A stretch of DNA of 6,271 nucleotides from Actinobacteria bacterium UBA3120 (GCA_002365735.1 DEZY01000077.1:1-6271), one strand, 5' to 3'; counted from the stretch's first letter, positions 1-6,170 are shown. Program-made: numbers and translations. The notes: generated by a model not told the origin, from the sequence alone.

Positions 1-1232
1 CCCGGACCTTGATGCGTCTTAGGTGGCGTCGTGCGAGCGGGGCGCACCACTCCAGGCCCGAATTTGTCGCGCAAAGTGTCAATTGCGAGTTCGGCATCTC
101 GGCGGCCGTGTTCCGGCGCACCAAAAAGTAACTGATCTGGCACTTCATCGGCTGCCAGTAGTCCGTCGACTTTGACCCCCACGAGTCGAATTCGTACCCG
201 CTGCAACCCGAGGGCTTCATAGAGTTTCCAGGCCGTGGCATAGATTTCATGGGATAAATCAGTGTGGGGGCCGGTTTTTGAGCGAGTAATCGTGGTGAAG
301 TCCGCAAACCGCAGCTTCAAGGTCACGGTCTTGCCTTTGTAACCGGCCTTGCGCAGCCGGGCTGCCACTTTATCTGAAAGCGCCGTGAGTTCAGCCCGAA
401 TCACAGCGGGGTCATCAACATCCTCGCGAAATGTGAGTTCATTACTGACACTTTTTTCAGCTTCATGGGGTACTACCGACCGAGGATCCCGGCCCCAGGA
501 AAGTTCATAGAGATGGGTTCCGCTTTGGCCAAGAGCCCGAGTAAGGGTATTCACTGGAGTATTTGCAATATCGGCAACTCTCTGCAGACCGAGCCGGACG
601 AGAACTTCTTCTGTTTTCTCCCCCACGCCCCACAATGCACCGATGGGAAGTGGGTGCAGGAAATCAATTACTCGATCTGCCGGAATGAGGAGTAGGCCAT
701 CGGGCTTGGCTCGTGTCGATGCCAGTTTTGCCACAAATTTGGTGCTCGCCACCCCAACGGAGCAGGTGATGCCTTGCTCGTCTGCCACCCTGGCCCGGAT
801 CAGTTCAGCAATAGTGAGTGGGTTGGACAGCCTGCGGGTCGCGCCAGAAACGTCAAGGAACGCTTCATCAAGGCTCAACGGTTCCACCAGTGGGGTAATC
901 GATTCAAAGAGCGCCATGACGTTTCGGCTGACTTCTGAATATTTTTCATGGTGTGGAGTGAGAAATGTTGCTTCGGGCGCGATTCGCCGCGCGCGCGAGA
1001 TTGGCATTGCCGAATGGACGCCAAGTGCGCGGGCTTCGTAGGTAGCGGTCAGAACAACCCCGCGATTCCCCTGGGCGGCGATAACTACCGGTGTTCCTTT
1101 GAGCTCGGGGTGGTCGCGCAATTCAACGGCGGCGTAGAAAGCGTCCATGTCAACATGCAAAATATTGCAGCCCGAGTCATTGGCGCCAAAATCAAGTTTC
1201 CCAGTTTGACGACGCACTTGGCTTCTACTCAT
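1..1232 (-). CDS. dinB: DNA polymerase IV (Y-family translesion polymerase), 3' end cut by window edge
   Basis: Error-prone, template-directed polymerase that copies past damaged bases; cytoplasmic, recruited to stalled forks by the sliding clamp. I translated 410 codons with no stop; the C-terminal end lies beyond position 1. Seen: palm motif HVDMDAFYAAVE (residues 26-37) with catalytic D28 and a tyrosine steric gate, Y33; SLDEAFLDV (120-128) with catalytic D122 and E123; SVGVASTKFVAKLAS (158-172) followed by RAKPDG; a helix-hairpin-helix segment WGVGEKTEEVL (201-211); then the little-finger domain. QLLF (367-370) near the end is a plausible clamp-binding peptide. All three catalytic acids are present, which argues against the inactive ImuB branch. 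The start is set by a perfect AAGGAG (1238-1243, minus) five bases upstream of ATG. The residues before the palm motif (1-25) are a short extra N-terminus. No SOS box is visible ahead of it, so it is probably transcribed on its own. Confidence 0.95.
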   Translation of the reverse strand, partial: MSRSQVRRQTGKLDFGANDSGCNILHVDMDAFYAAVELRDHPELKGTPVVIAAQGNRGVVLTATYEARALGVHSAMPISRARRIAPEATFLTPHHEKYSEVSRNVMALFESITPLVEPLSLDEAFLDVSGATRRLSNPLTIAELIRARVADEQGITCSVGVASTKFVAKLASTRAKPDGLLLIPADRVIDFLHPLPIGALWGVGEKTEEVLVRLGLQRVADIANTPVNTLTRALGQSGTHLYELSWGRDPRSVVPHEAEKSVSNELTFREDVDDPAVIRAELTALSDKVAARLRKAGYKGKTVTLKLRFADFTTITRSKTGPHTDLSHEIYATAWKLYEALGLQRVRIRLVGVKVDGLLAADEVPDQLLFGAPEHGRRDAELAIDTLRDKFGPGVVRPARTTPPKTHQGP

Positions 1233-1237
1233 GTGCG

Positions 1238-1243
1238 CTCCTT
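1238..1243 (-). promoter_or_regulatory. Ribosome binding site of dinB
   Basis: AAGGAG on the minus strand, five bases before the ATG at 1232. It fixes the dinB start. I saw no convincing -35/-10 pair and no GAAC-N4-GTTC element in the 264-bp divergent region 1233-1496. Confidence 0.85.
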
Positions 1244-1487
1244 AATTTGACTTGCTGTAACTATTTAGAGGTCCCCAGGCTTCGATATCACATCCTGCAC
1301 TACGGCTCTTGCATCTTCGTGATCGCAGGTGAATCCACGATGTTCTGACGGCGGAGCATGCATTCCTAGGGATTTCCCTCATATTAGATAAAGATACGTT
1401 GTCGGAAACGTGTACCTTTTTGAGCACAATGGAGATGCCCGTACATGGTAGGTAGTTAGACTAGTATTGCATTTTCACCTAATGAAT

Positions 1488-1491
1488 GGAG
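1488..1491 (+). promoter_or_regulatory. Ribosome binding site of the SHOCT gene
   Basis: GGAG five bases upstream of ATG 1497. It selects this start over the in-frame upstream TTG (1467) and ATG (1482), neither of which has a comparable site and which would only add a polar N-terminus before the first membrane helix. Confidence 0.75.
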
Positions 1492-1496
1492 TTCAC

Positions 1497-1880
1497 ATGG
1501 GTTTCGGAGAAGTTCTCTGGTCGTTTTTGATTATCTTTTTTATGATCGTGTTTTTCATGGTCTTTTTCATGGTCCTGATGGACTTGTTCAGTGACAAGGA
1601 CATGGGTGGGGGCAGCAAAGCAGTCTGGATTATTTTCCTGATCTTCTTCACTCCCATCACGGTTTTCGTCTACCTGATTGTCCGAGGAAAATCGATGGCA
1701 GAGCGACGTTCTACAGCGGAAAAAGCGGCTGAACAAGCCCAAAAAGCGTATATCCAAAATGCAGTAGGAAGCGTTTCGCCGTCCGACCAGATTGCTTCCG
1801 CTAAGGCACTTCTTGACGCCGGGACTATCACGGACCAGGAGTTCGCCCAACTAAAGACCAACGCACTAGCCCAGGCATAA
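1497..1880 (+). CDS. Small two-helix membrane protein with C-terminal SHOCT domain
   Basis: Predicted 127-residue integral membrane protein of unknown biochemical function. Seen: a very hydrophobic first helix (about 8-30) rich in Phe and Met; a short polar loop with DKDMGGGSKA (33-42); a second helix (about 43-62) ending in YLIVRGKSMAER (59-70), the pattern of PLDc_N-type short membrane proteins; an Ala/Gln/Glu-rich helical linker (70-90); then a SHOCT motif, SPSDQIASAKALLDAGTITDQEFAQLK (split here: SPSDQIASAKALL, 94-106, and DAGTITDQEFAQLK, 107-120). SHOCT is a short C-terminal helical pair often found on membrane or envelope proteins, possibly an oligomerisation element. Proteins of this build are common in Actinobacteria. 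It is the only plus-strand gene here, divergent from dinB and convergent with dnaE; nothing in the sequence ties it to DNA repair. The first helix contains a perfect in-frame 12-bp tandem duplication. Confidence 0.85.
   Translation: MGFGEVLWSFLIIFFMIVFFMVFFMVLMDLFSDKDMGGGSKAVWIIFLIFFTPITVFVYLIVRGKSMAERRSTAEKAAEQAQKAYIQNAVGSVSPSDQIASAKALLDAGTITDQEFAQLKTNALAQA
1551..1574 (+). repeat. Perfect 12-bp tandem repeat (two copies) inside the SHOCT gene
   Basis: TTTTTCATGGTC occurs twice back to back (1551-1562 and 1563-1574), in frame, coding F-F-M-V twice (residues 19-26) within the first membrane helix. Because the unit is four codons, gain or loss of a copy would change helix length by about one turn without shifting the frame. 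Confidence 0.9.
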
Positions 1881-1901
1881 CGCCCGGGGACAACGCCTAC
1901 T

Positions 1902-1948
1902 CGGGGCCGGTACAAGTTCAGCTATCCAGCTGGCTCGTACCGGCCCCG
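1902..1948. terminator. Nested inverted repeat between convergent genes, probable terminator
   Basis: Outer arms CGGGGCCGGTAC (1902-1913) and GTACCGGCCCCG (1937-1948) are perfect 12-bp complements. The 23-nt loop holds an inner 5-bp stem CAGCT/AGCTG (1919-1923, 1928-1932) around ATCC. It begins 21 bases after the SHOCT stop and is followed on the plus strand by TTTGG, a poor but present T-tract. On the minus strand there is no T-run. It overlaps the last codons and stop of dnaE. The best reading is an intrinsic terminator for the plus-strand gene that may also slow dnaE readthrough. Confidence 0.65.
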
Positions 1949-4900
1949 TTTGGTGTCCTGCGGATATTTTCTCCCGGGGCCTTGATATCAACATATGGGG
2001 ATTGTCTAAACCCACTGGCATGGATGAGCGCGATTCGCTTTCGTGGCACATCGGGATTCGGCAAGTCGTGCTCCAAAACAAGGTTGTTGACGGCTGCTAC
2101 TCCCCCGGTAATCCACAATCGTCGAACACCTCCCAACTCCCAGCAACCTGTTGCCCGAAGAGAGAGACCCCGCGGACCGGTTCTACGAATTTCCCCTCGT
2201 ACCAACAAAATCCATGAGTTAAATAGATCCTGGGAATAAGGGCCTTGGGCATCTTCAAAGAAAGTTGCATCAACCGGCCCGGTTGAATCGTCCAGGGTAA
2301 GGAACACCACTCGCTTGCCACTACGGACCGGCGGCATCTGGGTTGCCACTTTGACCCCGGCCACAAAGATAGTTTCCTTGGATCTACGACTCAGTAGATC
2401 ACGCGATTGAATAATGTTTAGGCCCTGGACAAGATCTGCGTAAAAATCCATGACATGGCCGCTGACATCAAGACCTAGAACTTCTAACTCCGATTTAACG
2501 CGCTGTGCACTTGTCATTTCGGGTAGACCCGACGCAATAAAGCCGTTGTCACTATCTGTGACGTCAAAACTGAGCTGGGAAGTAGCAGCGCCCTTTTCAC
2601 TTTTTCCACGACCGCGATCAAGATCTGCAACTTGAAGTAGCAGGTCACGCCGAGTGATACGGCCGCGGACTTGCCGTGAAGTGAAGCCGTAGAGGGCATC
2701 AAATGCTCCTGCAACAACTAAGTTCTCGGTAACCGGTCGAGATGGGCGGGCACGCAACCACAGGTCCGAAAGCGAGGAAAAAGGTTGACCGGAAATAATT
2801 CGCTCGATTTCGGCTCCAGAAATTTCTTTGAGATCTGTGAAAGCCACCCGAATACCGAAACTCAAATCGGGTAACTGTTCAAGGTGATACACGTTATTTG
2901 ATGCATTGATATCAAGGCCCAAAATCGCGACCCCAAAATTGCGGGCATCGTCAAGGATTAACCGCTTGGGATACATGCCGGGATCGTGGGTGAGCAGCCC
3001 GGCATAAAAAGCCGCGGGGTGATGCGTTTTTAACCACGCCGATTGATACGTGGGGAGGGCAAAAGCTGCAGCGTGCGCTTTACAGAAACCAAATGATGCA
3101 AATGCTCTCAAGATCTCCCAGACCCGATCAATGTGGTCAATGTCGTAACCGCGCGCTAACGCTGCCGAGTAAAACCACACCCGTATCTCGTCTTGACCTT
3201 GTGGGGATCCCATGGATCTGCGTGATTCATCGGCTTCAGCGAGTGAGCACCCGGTAAAGACGCTAAAAATACGCAACACTTGCTCGTGGAAAACCACAAC
3301 CCCGTAGGTTTCAGTTAATGCCGGGACAAGATCTGGATGCGGGAATACTGGTGAATTCCACCCTTGCCGCGCCCGCAGAAACGGCGTGATCATGTCTGAC
3401 TTCACCGGACCTGGGCGAAACAGTGAAATATCAATGATCAAGTCATTGAAGGTTTCAGGAGCGAATTTACCCACCAACTCACGCTGACCCGGTGACTCAA
3501 TTTGAAAACACCCCAGGGTTCGGGTTGATTGGATTAATTCAAATGTTGCTTTGTCGTCAAGAGTTGTGCCGTCAATCACCGGACGATTTCCGGTGACCCG
3601 CTCCGCTTCATTGAGCGCATGGGCCATTGCGGACTGCATGCGCACACCCAATACATCAAGTTTCAATAACCCCATGTGTTCAACATCGTCTTTATCAAAA
3701 TGGGACATGGGGAACCCCGATGCGCTGCTCTCCACCGGGGTTCGATCAAGCAGCGTCAGGTCAGATAGCACAACCCCACACGGATGCATTGCAATATGTC
3801 TAGGTAGCCCATCGAGCGCCTCAACTAAGTTAAGAAAGTTATCAATCTCACCCGTTGCGGCCAACTTGCCAAATGAAGAGTGTCGGAGCTCGGGTAAATC
3901 AACCAGCGCGGATTTAACATTGCGTGCGCGAATATGGGGAAATGCCTTAGCAAAAGCATCAATATCTGAAGTGGGTAAGCCAAATGCCAAACCAACATCG
4001 CGGATTGCTGAACGGGCACGGTAGGTCTCCATCATGGAAACGGTCGCAATACGTTCAGTTCCAAACTTGTCAAAAATCCACTGATAAATGTCGAGTCGGC
4101 GTTCGGACTCAACATCAATATCAATGTCGGGTAGCACTCGGCGTAGGGGTGAAAGAAATCTTTCCATGAGCAGGTTCTGGGCAATGGGATCAACACCTGA
4201 AATTCCTAATAGATAGTTGACCAAACTTCCGGCACCGGAACCACGTGCGGCAACTCGAATCCCTTTTTCTTTCACCATGTCGACAACATGGGCGACGGTA
4301 AGGAAGTAACCAGAAAAACCTAGTTGGGTAATGGTCCGCATTTCCGCTTCAAGTCGGTGGGATGCAACGGACCGGTCATGGGAGTGGGAGTAACGCTGCG
4401 GTAATTGATCTTCACAGCGGCGCAAAAGAATCTGATTTGCTTCTCGCTCTGGTTCTGCAACCGGACGATTTAAAAGGACATCAAGTTCGGGGACGAATAC
4501 ATCGCCTAAGCCAAGATCGCGGGCTGGATCTAACGCGCAGTATTGGGCTAAGTGCTGGGTGTCGCGTATTAATTTATATGCATCGCGCTCACCTGCCTGC
4601 TGGCAAATTTCACGGGCAACATGGTGCATCTGTTTGGCATCTTTTAAAAACCCTTGTGGACTATTTCCTACGATATGGCGCGAATTAAGGGGAACAAGGA
4701 GCCGCGCAGAATCAAGGAGGTCAGCGACTTTCGCCTGGTCCGAACTGGCATAACGGACGGCATTCGTTAGAACAACTGGCAGTGAGGCTTCACGTGACCA
4801 CGACAGCAGTCGAGCAGCTTTTGCAGTTGTTAAACTTAATTTTGATTTCTCTAAATGGGAAGTAACTGCAATGCCAAGGTACCGATCAAAGATCGCGCGC

Positions 4901-5424
4901 CACGGGCGAAGTAACGCATCAGCCTGGTGCGACTTTCCGGTGAGCAACGCTCGCCCAACTTCTGACTCTGCGGTAAGCAGTGCGACTATCCCTGCGTGAT
5001 GCTGGGCCAACGCATTCCAGGATACAACCGGGTCACCGCGTTGTTCATGGGCCGCGGACACCAATCGACACAGCGATGCCCAGCCTTGGGCTCCTGTCGC
5101 CAACAGAATCACTCGCGGCTTTGTTTCATCAACCCATTGACCGCCGTATGCGGGGGTTCTGCGAGCACCACTACCGGAAATTACTTTTGCTTCGGTTTTG
5201 TCCACGGCAAGATCCACCCCGAGTACCGGCGAAATTCCATTGCGCAGACAGGCTCGGGCCCACTGCACTGCGCCATAGAGTCCGTTGCGGTCAGTGAGAC
5301 CAATAATTTTCTGTCCAAGATCAGCGGCATGATCGACGAGCGCGTCTGGCCGGGACACCCCGTATTGCAGTGAATAGCCTGATGCAACTTGTAAATGGGC
5401 AAACGAATCTGGTGAAACTCCCAT
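1918..5424 (-). CDS. dnaE2: DNA polymerase III alpha subunit, second actinobacterial (DnaE2-like, probably error-prone) type
   Basis: C-family DNA polymerase, 1168 residues, intact. Seen in order: PHP domain (about 8-280); RGSGAGSLVNYLLGI (394-408); palm acids in PDIDIDVES (432-440), D433 and D435 matching E. coli D401/D403, and D590 in LLKLDVLG (586-593) matching D555; GCFQIES (638-644); SLFRPGP (667-673); HEQVLRI (713-719); AEADESRRSMG (729-739); FGFCKAHAAAFALPTYQSAWL (split: FGFCKAHAAAFA, 778-789, then LPTYQSAWL, 790-798); helix-hairpin-helix (about 885-911); QLSF (950-953), placed where alpha subunits bind the clamp; OB fold (about 1018-1090); tail HASGFRQSPY (1135-1144). The CKAH form, rather than the FPESHS form I associate with ImuC, and the tail resemble the second DnaE of Streptomyces as I recall it. 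PHP metal ligands are degraded. The start chosen (ATG 5424) lies 10 nt after the HEPN stop and leaves 13 residues before the PHP strand; a longer in-frame opening to 5532 would overlap the HEPN gene. Its ribosome binding site is weak, suggesting translational coupling. SOS control is inferred from the upstream operator. Confidence 0.93.
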   Translation of the reverse strand: MGVSPDSFAHLQVASGYSLQYGVSRPDALVDHAADLGQKIIGLTDRNGLYGAVQWARACLRNGISPVLGVDLAVDKTEAKVISGSGARRTPAYGGQWVDETKPRVILLATGAQGWASLCRLVSAAHEQRGDPVVSWNALAQHHAGIVALLTAESEVGRALLTGKSHQADALLRPWRAIFDRYLGIAVTSHLEKSKLSLTTAKAARLLSWSREASLPVVLTNAVRYASSDQAKVADLLDSARLLVPLNSRHIVGNSPQGFLKDAKQMHHVAREICQQAGERDAYKLIRDTQHLAQYCALDPARDLGLGDVFVPELDVLLNRPVAEPEREANQILLRRCEDQLPQRYSHSHDRSVASHRLEAEMRTITQLGFSGYFLTVAHVVDMVKEKGIRVAARGSGAGSLVNYLLGISGVDPIAQNLLMERFLSPLRRVLPDIDIDVESERRLDIYQWIFDKFGTERIATVSMMETYRARSAIRDVGLAFGLPTSDIDAFAKAFPHIRARNVKSALVDLPELRHSSFGKLAATGEIDNFLNLVEALDGLPRHIAMHPCGVVLSDLTLLDRTPVESSASGFPMSHFDKDDVEHMGLLKLDVLGVRMQSAMAHALNEAERVTGNRPVIDGTTLDDKATFELIQSTRTLGCFQIESPGQRELVGKFAPETFNDLIIDISLFRPGPVKSDMITPFLRARQGWNSPVFPHPDLVPALTETYGVVVFHEQVLRIFSVFTGCSLAEADESRRSMGSPQGQDEIRVWFYSAALARGYDIDHIDRVWEILRAFASFGFCKAHAAAFALPTYQSAWLKTHHPAAFYAGLLTHDPGMYPKRLILDDARNFGVAILGLDINASNNVYHLEQLPDLSFGIRVAFTDLKEISGAEIERIISGQPFSSLSDLWLRARPSRPVTENLVVAGAFDALYGFTSRQVRGRITRRDLLLQVADLDRGRGKSEKGAATSQLSFDVTDSDNGFIASGLPEMTSAQRVKSELEVLGLDVSGHVMDFYADLVQGLNIIQSRDLLSRRSKETIFVAGVKVATQMPPVRSGKRVVFLTLDDSTGPVDATFFEDAQGPYSQDLFNSWILLVRGEIRRTGPRGLSLRATGCWELGGVRRLWITGGVAAVNNLVLEHDLPNPDVPRKRIALIHASGFRQSPYVDIKAPGENIRRTPNGAGTSQLDS

Positions 5425-5434
5425 AGCAACTGGC

Positions 5435-5887
5435 TCAGCCCACGCGTAAAAGTTGAAGGCGTGAATCTGACGGCGAAGTTTCAAAAAGCAATCGTCCTTG
5501 TGCGAGTGCATCAAGGGATGCGGCGACTTCATACAGGAATCGCTGTGAGTCTCGGACTAGGTCGTCGGCTTCACGGGCGGTAACACATGGGATACCTGCT
5601 TGTGCCGATGCGCGTTTTTTCGCACCCGCAGCGAAGAAAGCGGCCCACTCTCCAAGTTCTGGGGCGACCTCGGTTAAGACGTCCCACGCACTACGAATCC
5701 GTTGCCGCCGTGGCCCTGGAGTCACTTGCGCACGAGCGGCAAGAACTGCCGCAGCCACCCGTAATGCCGCAAGGTGCGCTGCGGAGTAACGCTCATGGGG
5801 GGTGTGTGCGACTACGGCTTCCTGCAAACTTTCTTGGGCGCAATGCAGTAGATCTAACGCTGGACGTCGCGTGAACTTTCCGACCAT
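5435..5887 (-). CDS. HEPN-fold protein of the SAV_6107 type
   Basis: Predicted 150-residue all-helical cytoplasmic protein; molecular function not established. Seen: PALDLLHCAQESLQEA (9-24), HERYSAAHLAALRVAAAVLAAR (split: HERYSAAHLAALR, 31-43, VAAAVLAAR, 44-52), a basic stretch PGPRRQRIRSAW (58-68), APELGEWAAFFAAGAKKRA (75-93) and TAREADDLVRDSQRFLYEVA (103-122), an order I recognise from the actinobacterial SAV_6107-like HEPN family. R33-YSAA-H38 fits the Rx4-6H pattern of HEPN ribonucleases, but it sits in the N-terminal half of the fold rather than in the usual C-terminal helix, so RNase activity is only a possibility. Start ATG 5887 is chosen for its GAAGGGA site eight bases upstream. The stop lies 10 nt before dnaE, so the two genes are almost certainly co-transcribed and perhaps coupled. 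With the SOS box upstream, a damage-response role alongside the polymerase is inferred. Confidence 0.88.
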   Translation of the reverse strand: MVGKFTRRPALDLLHCAQESLQEAVVAHTPHERYSAAHLAALRVAAAVLAARAQVTPGPRRQRIRSAWDVLTEVAPELGEWAAFFAAGAKKRASAQAGIPCVTAREADDLVRDSQRFLYEVAASLDALAQGRLLFETSPSDSRLQLLRVG

Positions 5888-5894
5888 GTGCAAA

Positions 5895-5901
5895 TCCCTT
5901 C
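5895..5901 (-). promoter_or_regulatory. Ribosome binding site of the HEPN gene
   Basis: GAAGGGA on the minus strand, about eight bases before ATG 5887. It favours this start over the in-frame upstream ATGs at 6013 and 6133, which have no such site. Confidence 0.7.
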
Positions 5902-5921
5902 GGGTTGACCGACAAAACGCT

Positions 5922-5938
5922 GGTGTCGAAAGGACACC
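5922..5938 (-). repeat. Short hairpin in the operon leader
   Basis: GGTGTC (5922-5927) and GACACC (5933-5938) form a 6-bp stem with a five-base loop, about 20 bases ahead of the HEPN ribosome binding site. There is no U-tract after it, so it is not a terminator; effect unknown. Confidence 0.5.
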
Positions 5939-5967
5939 GACTTTTCTCGACCCACCCGCACACAATC

Positions 5968-6006
5968 CAGTCACCGGGGCCGGGGTCGAATCGACCCCGG
6001 TGACTG
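5968..6006 (-). repeat. Strong inverted repeat with two alternative pairings in the operon leader
   Basis: CAGTCACCGGGG (5968-5979) is perfectly complementary to CCCCGGTGACTG (5995-6006), a 12-bp stem with a 15-nt loop. CCGGGGTCGA (5980-5989) is also complementary to TCGACCCCGG (5991-6000). The tandem CCGGGG copies (5974-5985) compete for the same CCCCGG, so the two stems exclude each other. No T-run follows on the minus strand, so a simple terminator is unlikely; it may be an RNA element or a protein-binding palindrome. Confidence 0.7.
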
Positions 6007-6085
6007 TGATCATGTGGTGGTACTTACTGACCCAACCGCGCCTAGCCGCGAATCCGGGCCCGGGAGGCAGTTCAAGCAGGTAAAA

Positions 6086-6101
6086 TCGAACACCTGTTCG
6101 A
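6086..6101. promoter_or_regulatory. LexA operator (SOS box)
   Basis: TCGAACACCTGTTCGA matches the mycobacterial-type SOS consensus TCGAAC-N4-GTTCGA at all twelve fixed positions. It lies about 200 bp upstream of the HEPN start and immediately downstream of a predicted promoter, at roughly +3 to +18 of the likely transcript, where bound LexA would block initiation. It implies damage-inducible expression of the HEPN-dnaE operon. Confidence 0.92.
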
Positions 6102-6110
6102 ACACATCCA

Positions 6111-6140
6111 AAGATAGACCCGGTCACTGACATTCGTCAA
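6111..6140 (-). promoter_or_regulatory. Predicted sigma-70-type promoter of the HEPN-dnaE operon
   Basis: On the minus strand TTGACG (6135-6140) and TATCTT (6111-6116) are separated by 18 bases (6117-6134). The predicted start near 6104 abuts the SOS box and gives a leader of about 217 nt before the HEPN ATG. Spacing and matches are good but not perfect; support comes from its position relative to the operator. Confidence 0.65.
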
Positions 6141-6170
6141 CCCGACCCCAAAAACCCCCTCGAAACCCCC
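6141..6170 (-). other. Potential G-quadruplex motif next to the -35 box
   Basis: On the minus strand four G-tracts of 5, 5, 4 and 3 bases (6166-6170, 6155-6159, 6146-6149, 6141-6143) are separated by loops of 6, 5 and 2 bases. This meets the usual G3+N1-7 rule. The last tract directly touches the TTGACG at 6135-6140. Confidence 0.6.

Noticed and set aside
643..1041. 132-residue plus-strand open frame
   Set aside because: It lies entirely antisense to dinB, whose translation matches Pol IV motifs throughout.
1242..1427. 61-residue minus-strand open frame upstream of dinB
   Set aside because: No family resemblance, no clear ribosome binding site, and it overlaps the dinB ribosome binding site and the divergent control region.
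1479..1850. 123-residue minus-strand open frame
   Set aside because: Antisense to the SHOCT gene; its His/Asp/Lys-rich repeats mirror the Phe/Met helix codons of the real gene.
3551..4024. 157-residue plus-strand open frame
   Set aside because: Antisense to the conserved polymerase core of dnaE; Ser/Arg-rich low-information translation typical of a shadow frame.
5425..5532. Longer dnaE start adding 36 residues
   Set aside because: It would overlap the HEPN gene, and the added residues show no PHP-domain resemblance; the shorter start fits the usual beginning of the family.
5968..6006. Intrinsic terminator for the operon leader
   Set aside because: The stem is strong but no T-run follows on either strand.
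6054..6063. CCGGGCCCGG palindrome as an operator
   Set aside because: A ten-base G/C palindrome is easily met by chance, and no matching copy occurs elsewhere in the window.
5587..6083. Two plus-strand open frames opposite the HEPN gene and leader
   Set aside because: No recognisable domains; the minus-strand HEPN translation is clearly the coding one.
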